From M2408 sp040386975 (GTDB lineage: Bacteria > Bacteroidota > Bacteroidia > Flavobacteriales_D > Crocinitomicaceae), in contig JAZKEO010000012.1 of the NCBI GenBank assembly GCA_040386975.1, positions 43,831 to 107,830 on the forward strand: a stretch of DNA of 64,000 bases. The letters run 5' to 3'. How positions within the stretch are numbered: the stretch's first letter is position 1; each line of letters opens with the position of its first letter. The position numbers were made by a program, and so were the translations under genes. Below the pieces are notes generated by a model that was not told the origin of the DNA, did no database searches, and saw only the letters and a list, made by a program, of their open reading frames with translations. Positions 1 through 7,570 of this stretch are shown here, one piece after another.

Positions 1-1
1 G

Positions 2-334
2 ATGCTTGGAGATGGTTTAAATGATTCTGGAGCTTTGAAAGAAGCACGTGTTGGAATCGCAGTTTCCGAAGACTCTTTCCGCTTCACTCCTTCTTCCGAT
101 GCCATCATTGATGGTGATAAAATAGTAGATTTAGCTCAACTTTTAAACATATCCAAACACTCAAAATTCATTTTAGCAATCTGTTTGATTTTTTCAGTTT
201 CTTACAATATTTTCGGCTTAAGTTATGCGCTTTCAGGACAGTTAACTCCGCTTGTTGCTGCCATTTTAATGCCCATCAGTTCGATTACAGTTGTTTTTAT
301 TAGTACTTTTTTGGTAATGCTGAAAAAGAAATAG
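2..334 (+). CDS. Metal-transporting P-type ATPase, C-terminal fragment
   Basis: This is the last ~110 residues of a P1B-type ATPase; the gene begins before the window, so the ATG at base 2 is internal. The fragment opens with the hinge motif GDGLNDSGAL that binds Mg2+ and ends the P domain, followed by GIAVSEDS. Two hydrophobic segments then follow (about residues 55-77 and 82-106), the usual last membrane pair of copper/heavy-metal pumps, and a short KKK tail. The spacing resembles the FixI/CcoI pump that supplies copper to cbb3 oxidase in Flavobacteriia, but the metal-binding N-terminus is outside the window. The family is certain; the CcoI assignment is inference. Confidence 0.85.
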   Translation: MLGDGLNDSGALKEARVGIAVSEDSFRFTPSSDAIIDGDKIVDLAQLLNISKHSKFILAICLIFSVSYNIFGLSYALSGQLTPLVAAILMPISSITVVFISTFLVMLKKK

Positions 335-388
335 AACAACATTTCCATTTGTAATTTATTTTTACTATTTTCGATAAAAATAAAAACT

Positions 389-781
389 ATGAGCGAAAAA
401 ATGAGTGAAAATACCAATGCTTTAAATTGGTTCGAAATCCCAGCAACTGATATTAGTCGTGCAACTAAGTTCTACGAGGCAATTTTTGAAGTGAAATTGG
501 CTTACATGGAAATGATGGGAATGAAAATGGCAATGTTTCCAACAAATCCAGAAGGTGGAAAAGTTGGCGGTGGATTGTGTCAAAGTGATATGTCAACTCC
601 AAGCAAAACTGGTGTTGCAGTTTACTTAAATGCAAATCCAGACCTACAATTGGTTATTGATAGAATTGAGAAAATCGGTGGAAAAGTTGTAATGCCTAAG
701 ACAAGCCTTGGCGAAAACGGTTTCATGAGCTTTTTTGAAGATACTGAGGGAAATATTGTTGGTTTACACTCAATGGGATAA
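389..781 (+). CDS. VOC (glyoxalase/dioxygenase) superfamily protein
   Basis: A 130-residue protein with the single-module vicinal-oxygen-chelate fold. The start LNWFEIPATDISRATKFYEA is the typical first beta-alpha unit, and the end FEDTEGNIVGLHS is the typical final strand with a metal-site glutamate. The MEMMGMKMAMF stretch is methionine-rich. Members act in glyoxal detoxification, antibiotic resistance or as uncharacterised small enzymes, so no substrate is proposed. ATG codons at residues 1 and 5 both suit a start; the first is used. The next gene starts nine bases after the stop, so the two are probably cotranscribed. Confidence 0.85.
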   Translation: MSEKMSENTNALNWFEIPATDISRATKFYEAIFEVKLAYMEMMGMKMAMFPTNPEGGKVGGGLCQSDMSTPSKTGVAVYLNANPDLQLVIDRIEKIGGKVVMPKTSLGENGFMSFFEDTEGNIVGLHSMG

Positions 782-790
782 TTTCAATTT

Positions 791-1150
791 ATGGCTTACG
801 ACGAAAATTTTGCTCTAAGAATCAGTCAAAAATTGGCTAAACTGAACATTCCTTTTGTTGAAAAAAAAATGTTTGGCGGAATAGCTTTTATGATTGATGA
901 CAAAATGTGTGTTGGCGTTTCAAAACAGCAAATGATGTTGCGCGTTTTAGATGAAGATTACGATACACTAATTGAGGAAAATTACGTTTATCCCATGCAA
1001 TTTACAGGTAAAACCATGCGTGGATTTTTATTTATTGATCAAGAAGCTTTTAGAGATGAAAAAGAATTTGAACGATTTATTTTGTTTGGACTCGAATTCG
1101 GTGAAAAAGGTGTTGTGAAAAGTAAAAAAAACAAAAAAAAAGTCATGTAA
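791..1150 (+). CDS. TfoX N-terminal domain protein
   Basis: A 119-residue protein that is almost entirely a TfoX/Sxy N-terminal domain: KMFGGIAFMIDDKMCVGV near the start, then MRGFLFID in the middle. The C-terminus is a lysine-rich tail. Stand-alone TfoX_N proteins are common in Bacteroidota, usually beside small VOC-type proteins as here, and their role is unknown. In gammaproteobacteria the domain belongs to the competence regulator TfoX, but that role should not be transferred. It lies nine bases after the VOC gene and ends at a strong terminator. Confidence 0.85.
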   Translation: MAYDENFALRISQKLAKLNIPFVEKKMFGGIAFMIDDKMCVGVSKQQMMLRVLDEDYDTLIEENYVYPMQFTGKTMRGFLFIDQEAFRDEKEFERFILFGLEFGEKGVVKSKKNKKKVM

Positions 1151-1155
1151 AACTT

Positions 1156-1192
1156 AAAAAAAGCCATCCGCCCGTGGCGGATGGCTTTTTTA
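1156..1192. terminator. Bidirectional rho-independent terminator
   Basis: GCCATCCGCC (1163-1172) pairs perfectly with GGCGGATGGC (1176-1185) around a CGT loop. The stem is extended by an A-run on the left and a T-run on the right, so it can end transcription from both directions. It lies exactly between the convergent TfoX-domain gene and the DUF1761 gene. Confidence 0.95.
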
Positions 1193-1202
1193 ATGATTCT
1201 CC

Positions 1203-1631
1203 CTACTTCCAATAAGTTAAAATAAATGCTACAACCAGCAATGAAGCTAAGTTATATCCTGAGTTAATTGCAAAAAGTTTCCACGAGTGTTTTTCCCACA
1301 CCGTTGCTCCAAGAGCTCCCGGTAAATAAAACCCAATCCATGTGAAAATTGCCGACATCAAGGCATTTGTTGCATTTCCCATTTCAGATATTCCCGGCAC
1401 GAAGTCCCAAGCTGCAATGTTGTGAGAAAAAACCCAAGCAAAAAGAAAATTACCAATAATCATAAAAATTAAACCTCTTACAAAAACAGAAGTTTCAGGT
1501 TTCATATCTGCTGGATAACCCATTTCTCTACCCCAAATTTTACCAAAAAGTGGAGTGTACCAAATAAATCCAAGAAAAAAATTAGCGACAACCGCCACCA
1601 AAATTGCTACAATGTTGATTTTTAATTCCAT
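1203..1631 (-). CDS. DUF1761 family membrane protein
   Basis: A 142-residue integral membrane protein with four hydrophobic segments. The N-terminus has the family signature VANFFLGFIWYTPLFGKIWGREMG, described here by its positions at about residues 14-37. The middle carries an IGFYLPG turn, and the C-terminus a WKLFAINSGYNL segment. DUF1761 proteins are small membrane proteins of unknown function found widely in Bacteroidota. The gene ends at the shared terminator. Confidence 0.85.
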   Translation of the reverse strand: MELKINIVAILVAVVANFFLGFIWYTPLFGKIWGREMGYPADMKPETSVFVRGLIFMIIGNFLFAWVFSHNIAAWDFVPGISEMGNATNALMSAIFTWIGFYLPGALGATVWEKHSWKLFAINSGYNLASLLVVAFILTYWK

Positions 1632-1704
1632 ATATTTTGTTTAAGATTTAAACCAAACATAAGGATTATTTTTTAAAATTAAATAATAATAACATTTTAT
1701 TCAA

Positions 1705-2325
1705 TTACTTAAATCTAAACTTAGATTTATTTAAATTTTCTTTCCCATGAGCATCTAATTGAATTAACTCTTTTAATTCCTTATCATTGAGTTGCTCTTT
1801 AACATTTCTTATTAGTAATTTATTTGAAATTCTTTCTTTCCCAACAGTACGATCAAGTCTAATAATTGAGTCCTTTTTTGAATATGTTCCATAATAATAA
1901 TTCGTAAAAAGTCCACTTTCTTCAGATTCAAAAACTACGTAATTCCCTCTTTCTTTAAATTCAATTGTGTATTCAATTTCAGCATCTTCTTTTGGATTGA
2001 TTAAAGTTGCTTCATATAAGGTTTTTTCGTAAATTTTACACCTATGAAAAATAAAAATTGATAAGCTCAATAAAATCAATATAATCCCAACAAACGAAGG
2101 GAGTAAAGAAAGTATTTTCTTTGTTTCAACAAAGACAACAATATCATATATTAAAAAAATACAAAATATTATGAAAATTATTAAGTAAAAAGGCATGTAA
2201 ACAATAGCTGAATATAGAACTTGTGTATAATGATTTTCATACTCATTATATAGAACTAATGACAAAAATACCAAATTGAATATTAAACGAAAAATTGAGA
2301 CTTGAGGATATCTATGCTTTAACAT
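1705..2325 (-). CDS. Hypothetical membrane protein
   Basis: A 206-residue protein I do not recognise. Three hydrophobic segments fill the first ~105 residues (about 10-27, 38-62 and 72-95). A polar C-terminal half follows, probably a small beta-rich domain (EYTIEFKERGNYVVFESEES). It could be a sensor-like or scaffold protein. It is more AT-rich than its neighbours and starts just upstream of the CoA-binding protein gene on the same strand. Confidence 0.6.
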   Translation of the reverse strand: MLKHRYPQVSIFRLIFNLVFLSLVLYNEYENHYTQVLYSAIVYMPFYLIIFIIFCIFLIYDIVVFVETKKILSLLPSFVGIILILLSLSIFIFHRCKIYEKTLYEATLINPKEDAEIEYTIEFKERGNYVVFESEESGLFTNYYYGTYSKKDSIIRLDRTVGKERISNKLLIRNVKEQLNDKELKELIQLDAHGKENLNKSKFRFK

Positions 2326-2341
2326 GATTCTTTGTTAGATT

Positions 2342-2713
2342 TCAATAAGTCCCCAAAGATAACAAAACCAAAGTACAAGCAATTTCACTTTCGATTCCAT
2401 TTTCATTTAACATTTCAGAAAACTCAGCATTTTCAGTTCCAGGATTAAAAATCACTCGTTTAGGCTTTAAATCAATGATTTTTTGATAATACGGAATTTG
2501 ATTTGTCGGATTCAAATACAAAGTAACGGTATCAACATCCCATGTTGGATTCCATTCCGTTTCAATTTCAAGATCTTCTATTTTTCCTGCTTTTTGACCA
2601 AAAGCAAAAACTTTATGTCCATTTTCTAAAAGCCTTAAAGTAGCAATATTTGCGTAACGTTCAGGCTTAGTCGTTGCACCTAGAACCAGTGTGTTTTTTA
2701 AATTTGAATCCAT
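2342..2713 (-). CDS. CoA-binding domain protein (YccU-like)
   Basis: A 123-residue Rossmann-fold protein of the CoA_binding_2 family. The start NTLVLGATTKPERYAN holds the glycine-containing nucleotide loop, and later come LYLNPTNQIPYY and FNPGTENAEF, typical of the family. These proteins resemble the CoA-binding domain of succinyl-CoA synthetase and are thought to bind CoA or a nucleotide; their role is not established. The gene is divergent from alaS. Confidence 0.85.
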   Translation of the reverse strand: MDSNLKNTLVLGATTKPERYANIATLRLLENGHKVFAFGQKAGKIEDLEIETEWNPTWDVDTVTLYLNPTNQIPYYQKIIDLKPKRVIFNPGTENAEFSEMLNENGIESEIACTLVLLSLGTY

Positions 2714-2769
2714 GTATCAAAGGTAAGAATTTTTTGTGTTTTAATGAAATAAATTCAAATAAAAATCCC

Positions 2770-2777
2770 TATTTTTG
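2770..2777 (+). promoter_or_regulatory. Probable -7 promoter box upstream of alaS
   Basis: TATTTTTG fits the Bacteroidota -7 consensus TAnnTTTG and lies 25 bases before the alaS start. No convincing -33 TTTG partner at the usual spacing was seen, so this is a moderate call. Confidence 0.4.
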
Positions 2778-2801
2778 CGACTTCTTTAAATAATATAATT
2801 G

Positions 2802-5432
2802 ATGAAATTACACGACATTAGAAAGCATTTTTTCGATTTTTTCGAAAGCAAAGGACACAAAATTGTTCCTTCGGCACCAATGGTGGTTAAAAACGACCCA
2901 ACATTGATGTTTACAAATGCCGGTATGAATCAGTTTAAAGATTATTTCTTAGGAAACGCCGTTGCACAAAATAAACGTGTGGCAAACACACAAAAATGTT
3001 TACGCGTTTCTGGAAAACACAACGATTTAGAAGAAGTTGGCGTTGATACCTACCACCATACCATGTTTGAAATGCTTGGAAATTGGTCTTTTGGAGATTA
3101 TTTCAAAGAAGAAGCGATTTCATGGGCTTGGGAATTATTGACAGAAGTGTATAAAATCCCAAAAGATCAATTATATGTAACTGTTTTTGAAGGAGATACT
3201 ACTGACAATGTTCCAAAAGACACTGAAAGTTACGATATCTGGAAACGTTTTATCGCTGAAGACAGAATTATCCTTGCTTCCAAAAAAGATAATTTTTGGG
3301 AAATGGGTGATACGGGACCATGTGGTCCTTGTTCAGAAATCCATGTTGATATTCGCCCAAAAGCTGACAGAGAAAAAATTGATGGTAAAACGCTTGTTAA
3401 CAACGATCATCCGCAAGTTGTTGAGATTTGGAACAACGTTTTCATGCAATTTAACAGAAAAGCTGACGGAAGTTTGGAGAAATTACCAGCGACTCACGTT
3501 GACACAGGAATGGGCTTAGAACGTTTGGCTATGGCTTTACAAGGAAAAACTTCGAATTACGATACTGATTTATTTCAAACTTTGATTCAGCATATCGCAC
3601 AACTCTCTGGTGTGAAATATGGAGAAAAAGAAGAAACGGATATTGCTTTGCGCGTCATTGCAGATCACATTCGAGCAATCGCTTTTTCAATTGCTGACGG
3701 ACAAATTCCTTCAAATACAGGTGCTGGATATGTTATCAGACGAATTTTAAGAAGAGCAGTTCGTTACGGATACCAAACTTTAGGATTAAAAGAACCCTTT
3801 ATGGCTGGACTTTCAGTTGTTTTAGGTAAAGCTATGGGCGATACGTTTACAGAACTTATCAAACAAAAAGACATCATTGAAAAAGTGATTTTTGAAGAAG
3901 AAACAAGCTTTTTCAGAACTTTAGAGCAAGGTTTGAAAAGAATTGATTTGTTGATTCAAGATGCAAAAAAGAATAACAAAACAGTTTTAGAAGGTTCAGC
4001 AATTTTTGAATTATTTGACACTTTTGGTTTTCCTTTTGATTTAACTTCATTAATCGCTCGAGAAAATAATTTATCCGTTGACGAAGAGGGTTTTAATGCT
4101 GAATTAAACAAACAAAAAGATCGTTCTCGTGCTGCTACATCGATTGAAACTGATGATTGGGTTCAAGTAAATGAAGATGTAGAAACTGAATTTGTGGGTT
4201 ATGATTCAACTCAAACCGAGGTTAAAATTGTAAAATACAGAAAAGTTATTCAAAACAAAAAAGCATTTTTTCAACTTGTTTTAGATAAAACGCCATTTTA
4301 CCCAGAAGGCGGTGGACAAGTTGGTGATTCAGGTGTTCTGGAAAGTCAAGATGCTAAAATATTTATTTTTGACACCAAAAAAGAAAATGGTTTGATTGTT
4401 CATTTTACAGAAAAAATTGCTGATGATTTAAAAGGCATTTTTAAAGGTAAAATCAATGTTGAAAAACGTGTTTTAACGACTTCAAACCACTCGGCGACAC
4501 ATTTATTGCATCATGCTTTGAGAACAGTTTTGGGAACTCATGTTGAGCAAAAAGGTTCTTTGGTGAATCCAAACTATTTGCGTTTTGACTTCTCTCATTT
4601 TTCAAAAGTGACTGATGAGGAAATGACTCAAATTGAAAAAATCGTCAAAGATTCAATCAAACAAAATATTCGTTTGCAAGAACACAGAAACATTTCGATT
4701 GAGCAAGCAGAACAAGCTGGAGCAATGATGCTTTTTGGTGAAAAATATGGCGACAAAGTACGTATGATTCAATTTGCAGATTCGAAAGAATTGTGTGGAG
4801 GAACGCATGTTTCATCAACAGGAGAAATTGGTTTGTTTAAAATCACTTCTGAAGGAGCAGTTGCAGCTGGAATTAGACGAATTGAAGCAATAACGAACGA
4901 AACTGCTGAATTGTATTTTGAAGAAAAAGCTGAGAAGTTGGATCGAATCGCTGAAATTTTCAAAAATCCAGCAAATTTAGAAGCTTCCATTGAAGATGTT
5001 TTACAAAAAAATCAAGTATTAACAAAACAAATTGAAGCTTTTCAACGTGAAAAAGCAAAAGCAGTAAAAACTGAATTGAAAAACAAAATTGTTTCTGTGA
5101 ATGGAATTTCGCTTCTTTCCGAAAAAATCTCGCTTGATGCTTCTTCAGTAAAAGATATTTTGTTTCAATTAAAAGCTGAAGTTGAAAATTTTGCTGGAAT
5201 CATTGGTTCTGTTGAAGACGAAAAATGCAGTTTAAGCATCATTTTTTCAGATTCATTGGTAAACGACAAAAAACTAGACGCAGGGAAAATCATTCGTGAA
5301 ATTTCAAAACACATCAATGGCGGTGGTGGCGGACAAGCGTTTTTCGCAACTGCAGGAGGTAAAAACCCAAATGGAATTGAAAAAGCCTTAGAGGAATTTG
5401 GAAATGAGTTGAGAGTGAAGAGTGAAGAGTGA
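2802..5432 (+). CDS. alaS: Alanyl-tRNA synthetase
   Basis: Charges tRNA-Ala in the cytoplasm and edits mischarged serine and glycine. The 876-residue length is normal. The class II catalytic core is at the N-terminus (FFESKGHKIVPSAPM, FTNAGMNQFKDYFLG). The editing domain carries SATHLLHHAL and the zinc-site motif CGGTH. The C-terminal C-Ala domain contains the glycine-rich GGGGGQAFFATAGG. The ATG at 2802 is chosen because the in-frame codon before it is TTG and the protein sequence MKLHDIRKHF is the standard family start. The 3' end has a short GAGTGAA repeat, so the last residues VKSEE are probably variable. Confidence 0.97.
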   Translation: MKLHDIRKHFFDFFESKGHKIVPSAPMVVKNDPTLMFTNAGMNQFKDYFLGNAVAQNKRVANTQKCLRVSGKHNDLEEVGVDTYHHTMFEMLGNWSFGDYFKEEAISWAWELLTEVYKIPKDQLYVTVFEGDTTDNVPKDTESYDIWKRFIAEDRIILASKKDNFWEMGDTGPCGPCSEIHVDIRPKADREKIDGKTLVNNDHPQVVEIWNNVFMQFNRKADGSLEKLPATHVDTGMGLERLAMALQGKTSNYDTDLFQTLIQHIAQLSGVKYGEKEETDIALRVIADHIRAIAFSIADGQIPSNTGAGYVIRRILRRAVRYGYQTLGLKEPFMAGLSVVLGKAMGDTFTELIKQKDIIEKVIFEEETSFFRTLEQGLKRIDLLIQDAKKNNKTVLEGSAIFELFDTFGFPFDLTSLIARENNLSVDEEGFNAELNKQKDRSRAATSIETDDWVQVNEDVETEFVGYDSTQTEVKIVKYRKVIQNKKAFFQLVLDKTPFYPEGGGQVGDSGVLESQDAKIFIFDTKKENGLIVHFTEKIADDLKGIFKGKINVEKRVLTTSNHSATHLLHHALRTVLGTHVEQKGSLVNPNYLRFDFSHFSKVTDEEMTQIEKIVKDSIKQNIRLQEHRNISIEQAEQAGAMMLFGEKYGDKVRMIQFADSKELCGGTHVSSTGEIGLFKITSEGAVAAGIRRIEAITNETAELYFEEKAEKLDRIAEIFKNPANLEASIEDVLQKNQVLTKQIEAFQREKAKAVKTELKNKIVSVNGISLLSEKISLDASSVKDILFQLKAEVENFAGIIGSVEDEKCSLSIIFSDSLVNDKKLDAGKIIREISKHINGGGGGQAFFATAGGKNPNGIEKALEEFGNELRVKSEE

Positions 5433-5574
5433 AAAATTGCTTGAGTTTATAGCGTAAAAAGTCTTACGTCTTTTATCTCTCATTCTTAAGTCTATTTTTT
5501 ATACGCCATATTGCTTATTGTCAAAGTTTGAAAGTTGGAATACATTTGTTCTATAAACTTTAAAACCATAAGCC

Positions 5575-6174
5575 ATGAAAGCAATTTTAATTCTATTCGC
5601 ATTTTTTATTACAAAAATTTCATTTGCGGATTCTCCATTGACATCTACTTCATTGCACAGAGGTTATGAAGATAATGCTTTAGTTCAAGCTGCAATAAAA
5701 ACGAAAACAATCAGTAAAGCTCAATATAAGTTTTTCGTAAGTGATGCTCCGTTACCAGAAAAACTTGCGGTGATTTCAGCATTTGGCTGGGGAAATGAAG
5801 GTTCTACAATTGTAAAAGATTTAACAGCTGAGTTCATTAAAGTTCGAAAAGGTGAAGAGAATTTTATCTCTGATGATTATTTCGTATTGGCTTATGCTCA
5901 AGGTTTAGAAGATTATTTTGACATGTCAAAAGTTTTCAATAACTATATTTCAAAAATTGATTTGAAGAATGAAAAAAGAGAAAGTGCCTATTGGGTAATG
6001 CATTTGTGTAATATGCAACATTTATTGGATGATCAAAGTCAGTGGTGTCAAATTTACAAAGCATATCAAATGGTGAAAAATATGACGACTTTAGTAAGAG
6101 ACATGAAAGAAATAACATTAAAAGAAGGAATCTACAGTTACCTAGATATTTACGCTGGAACTTGTACAGAATAA
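5575..6174 (+). CDS. Exported hypothetical protein
   Basis: A 199-residue protein with a clear signal peptide (MKAILILFAFFITKISFA, cleavage after ~18). The mature part is helical, with no family I recognise, and contains several tyrosine- and tryptophan-rich patches (ISAFGWGNEGSTIV, SAYWVMHLCNMQHLL) and several cysteines near the C-terminus. A TACATTTG box at 5541-5548 could be its -7 promoter element. A good terminator follows the stop codon, so it appears to be monocistronic. Confidence 0.7.
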   Translation: MKAILILFAFFITKISFADSPLTSTSLHRGYEDNALVQAAIKTKTISKAQYKFFVSDAPLPEKLAVISAFGWGNEGSTIVKDLTAEFIKVRKGEENFISDDYFVLAYAQGLEDYFDMSKVFNNYISKIDLKNEKRESAYWVMHLCNMQHLLDDQSQWCQIYKAYQMVKNMTTLVRDMKEITLKEGIYSYLDIYAGTCTE

Positions 6175-6200
6175 TAAAGCCTACATTTCACTACTAAATG

Positions 6201-6232
6201 ACACCATTTCTATTTGAAGTGGTGTTTTTTTT
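6201..6232 (+). terminator. Rho-independent terminator
   Basis: ACACCATTTC (6201-6210) pairs with GAAGTGGTGT (6216-6225) through ten pairs, one of them a G-U, around a five-base loop. A T-run follows. It ends the exported-protein gene. Confidence 0.9.
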
Positions 6233-6298
6233 ATTGCAAAATCTTAGATTCATACTTTCTATTGGCATTTTTCTATCTTTGTCAACAAATTAAGTAAA

Positions 6299-7567
6299 TT
6301 GAAAGTATTAATCATTTCGTATTATTGGCCCCCAAGTGGTGGATCTGGTGTTCAGAGATGGATGTATTTCGCTAAATATTTGAAAGAATTTGGTGTCGAG
6401 CCTATTGTTATTACTGTTGATGAGAAACATGCCTCTTACCCATCGAAAGATGTATCTTTAAATAAACAGGTTGAAAATATTGAGGTTTACAAAACGAAAA
6501 CCTTTGAATTAATTCGTTTTTATTCTTTCCTAAAATCTGGAAATTCCAAAAAATCGATTCCTCAAGGAAACGTTGGAAATGCTAAAAAAACATTTTTTGA
6601 TAAAATAGCAACTCGAATTAGAGCAAATTATTTTATTCCAGATGCACGAATTGGCTGGAATCATTATGCTTTTAAACAAGCGAAAGAAATCATTGAAAAG
6701 CAAAATATTGATGTTGTAATCACAACTGGACCTCCACATTCAACACATTTGGTAGGACTTAAAATCAAAGAAAAATACAAAATCAAATGGATTGCAGATT
6801 TCAGAGATCCTTGGACAGAAATTTATTATAATGATATTTTCAAACGAACAAAAAAGAACACCGAAAAGGATAAAAACCTTGAGTTAGCTGTTTTGAATTC
6901 GTGTGATTTGGTTTTAACAATTGGACCATCTATGAAAGAATTATTGGCTAAAAAAGTGAATGTAAACAAAATTGATTTTGTTTACAATGGTTTTGATGAG
7001 AATCTATTAAATCATGTTAAAGTTCAAAAAAATGAAAAATTCGTTTTGTCTTATGTAGGTTTATTGACTTCAAATTATCCATATAAAAGTTTAATTCAGG
7101 CCTTAGAAAAATTAGAAAATCAATCATTAATTCTGCAACTAACTGGTAAAATAGACCAAATCATTATTGACGAATTTTCAAAACTTAAGCATGTTGAAGT
7201 CATCGTAAATGGCATAAAATCTCATCAAGAAGCATTTAACGTCATGTACAACTCTGATTTGAATATTTTGCTTCTACCCTACCAAAAAGATTCTAAAATC
7301 ATGATTACTGGCAAAGTATTTGAATATTTGGCTGTAAACAAACCTATTTTATGTATTGGAGCGAAAGATAGCGACGCTGTTCAAATAATAAAAGAAGAAT
7401 CAAAAATTAGTGCTTGTTTTGAAAAAGATGAAATACATCAAATAATTCAATTTATTGAAACGAAGATTCAAAATAATTATTCCATTGAAATTGGTTCAAA
7501 TGCAAAATATTCAAGAAAAAACTTAACGCAAGAACTACTTAAGATTATTGAAGAAGTTAATAAATAA
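6299..7567 (+). CDS. GT-B fold glycosyltransferase
   Basis: A 422-residue GT4-like transferase. The N-terminal MKVLIISYYWPPSGGSGVQR is the acceptor-side Rossmann start with the glycine loop. GWNHYAF and ITTGPPHSTHL follow, and DFRDPWTE is a recurrent motif of the group. The second half carries the nucleotide-sugar domain with ILLLPYQ and GKVFEYLAV. It probably acts in surface polysaccharide synthesis, substrate unknown. The start is TTG at 6299: the next ATG would delete the essential first strand and loop. TATCTTTG at 6274-6281 is a likely -7 box. Confidence 0.88.
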   Translation: MKVLIISYYWPPSGGSGVQRWMYFAKYLKEFGVEPIVITVDEKHASYPSKDVSLNKQVENIEVYKTKTFELIRFYSFLKSGNSKKSIPQGNVGNAKKTFFDKIATRIRANYFIPDARIGWNHYAFKQAKEIIEKQNIDVVITTGPPHSTHLVGLKIKEKYKIKWIADFRDPWTEIYYNDIFKRTKKNTEKDKNLELAVLNSCDLVLTIGPSMKELLAKKVNVNKIDFVYNGFDENLLNHVKVQKNEKFVLSYVGLLTSNYPYKSLIQALEKLENQSLILQLTGKIDQIIIDEFSKLKHVEVIVNGIKSHQEAFNVMYNSDLNILLLPYQKDSKIMITGKVFEYLAVNKPILCIGAKDSDAVQIIKEESKISACFEKDEIHQIIQFIETKIQNNYSIEIGSNAKYSRKNLTQELLKIIEEVNK

Positions 7568-7570
7568 GAC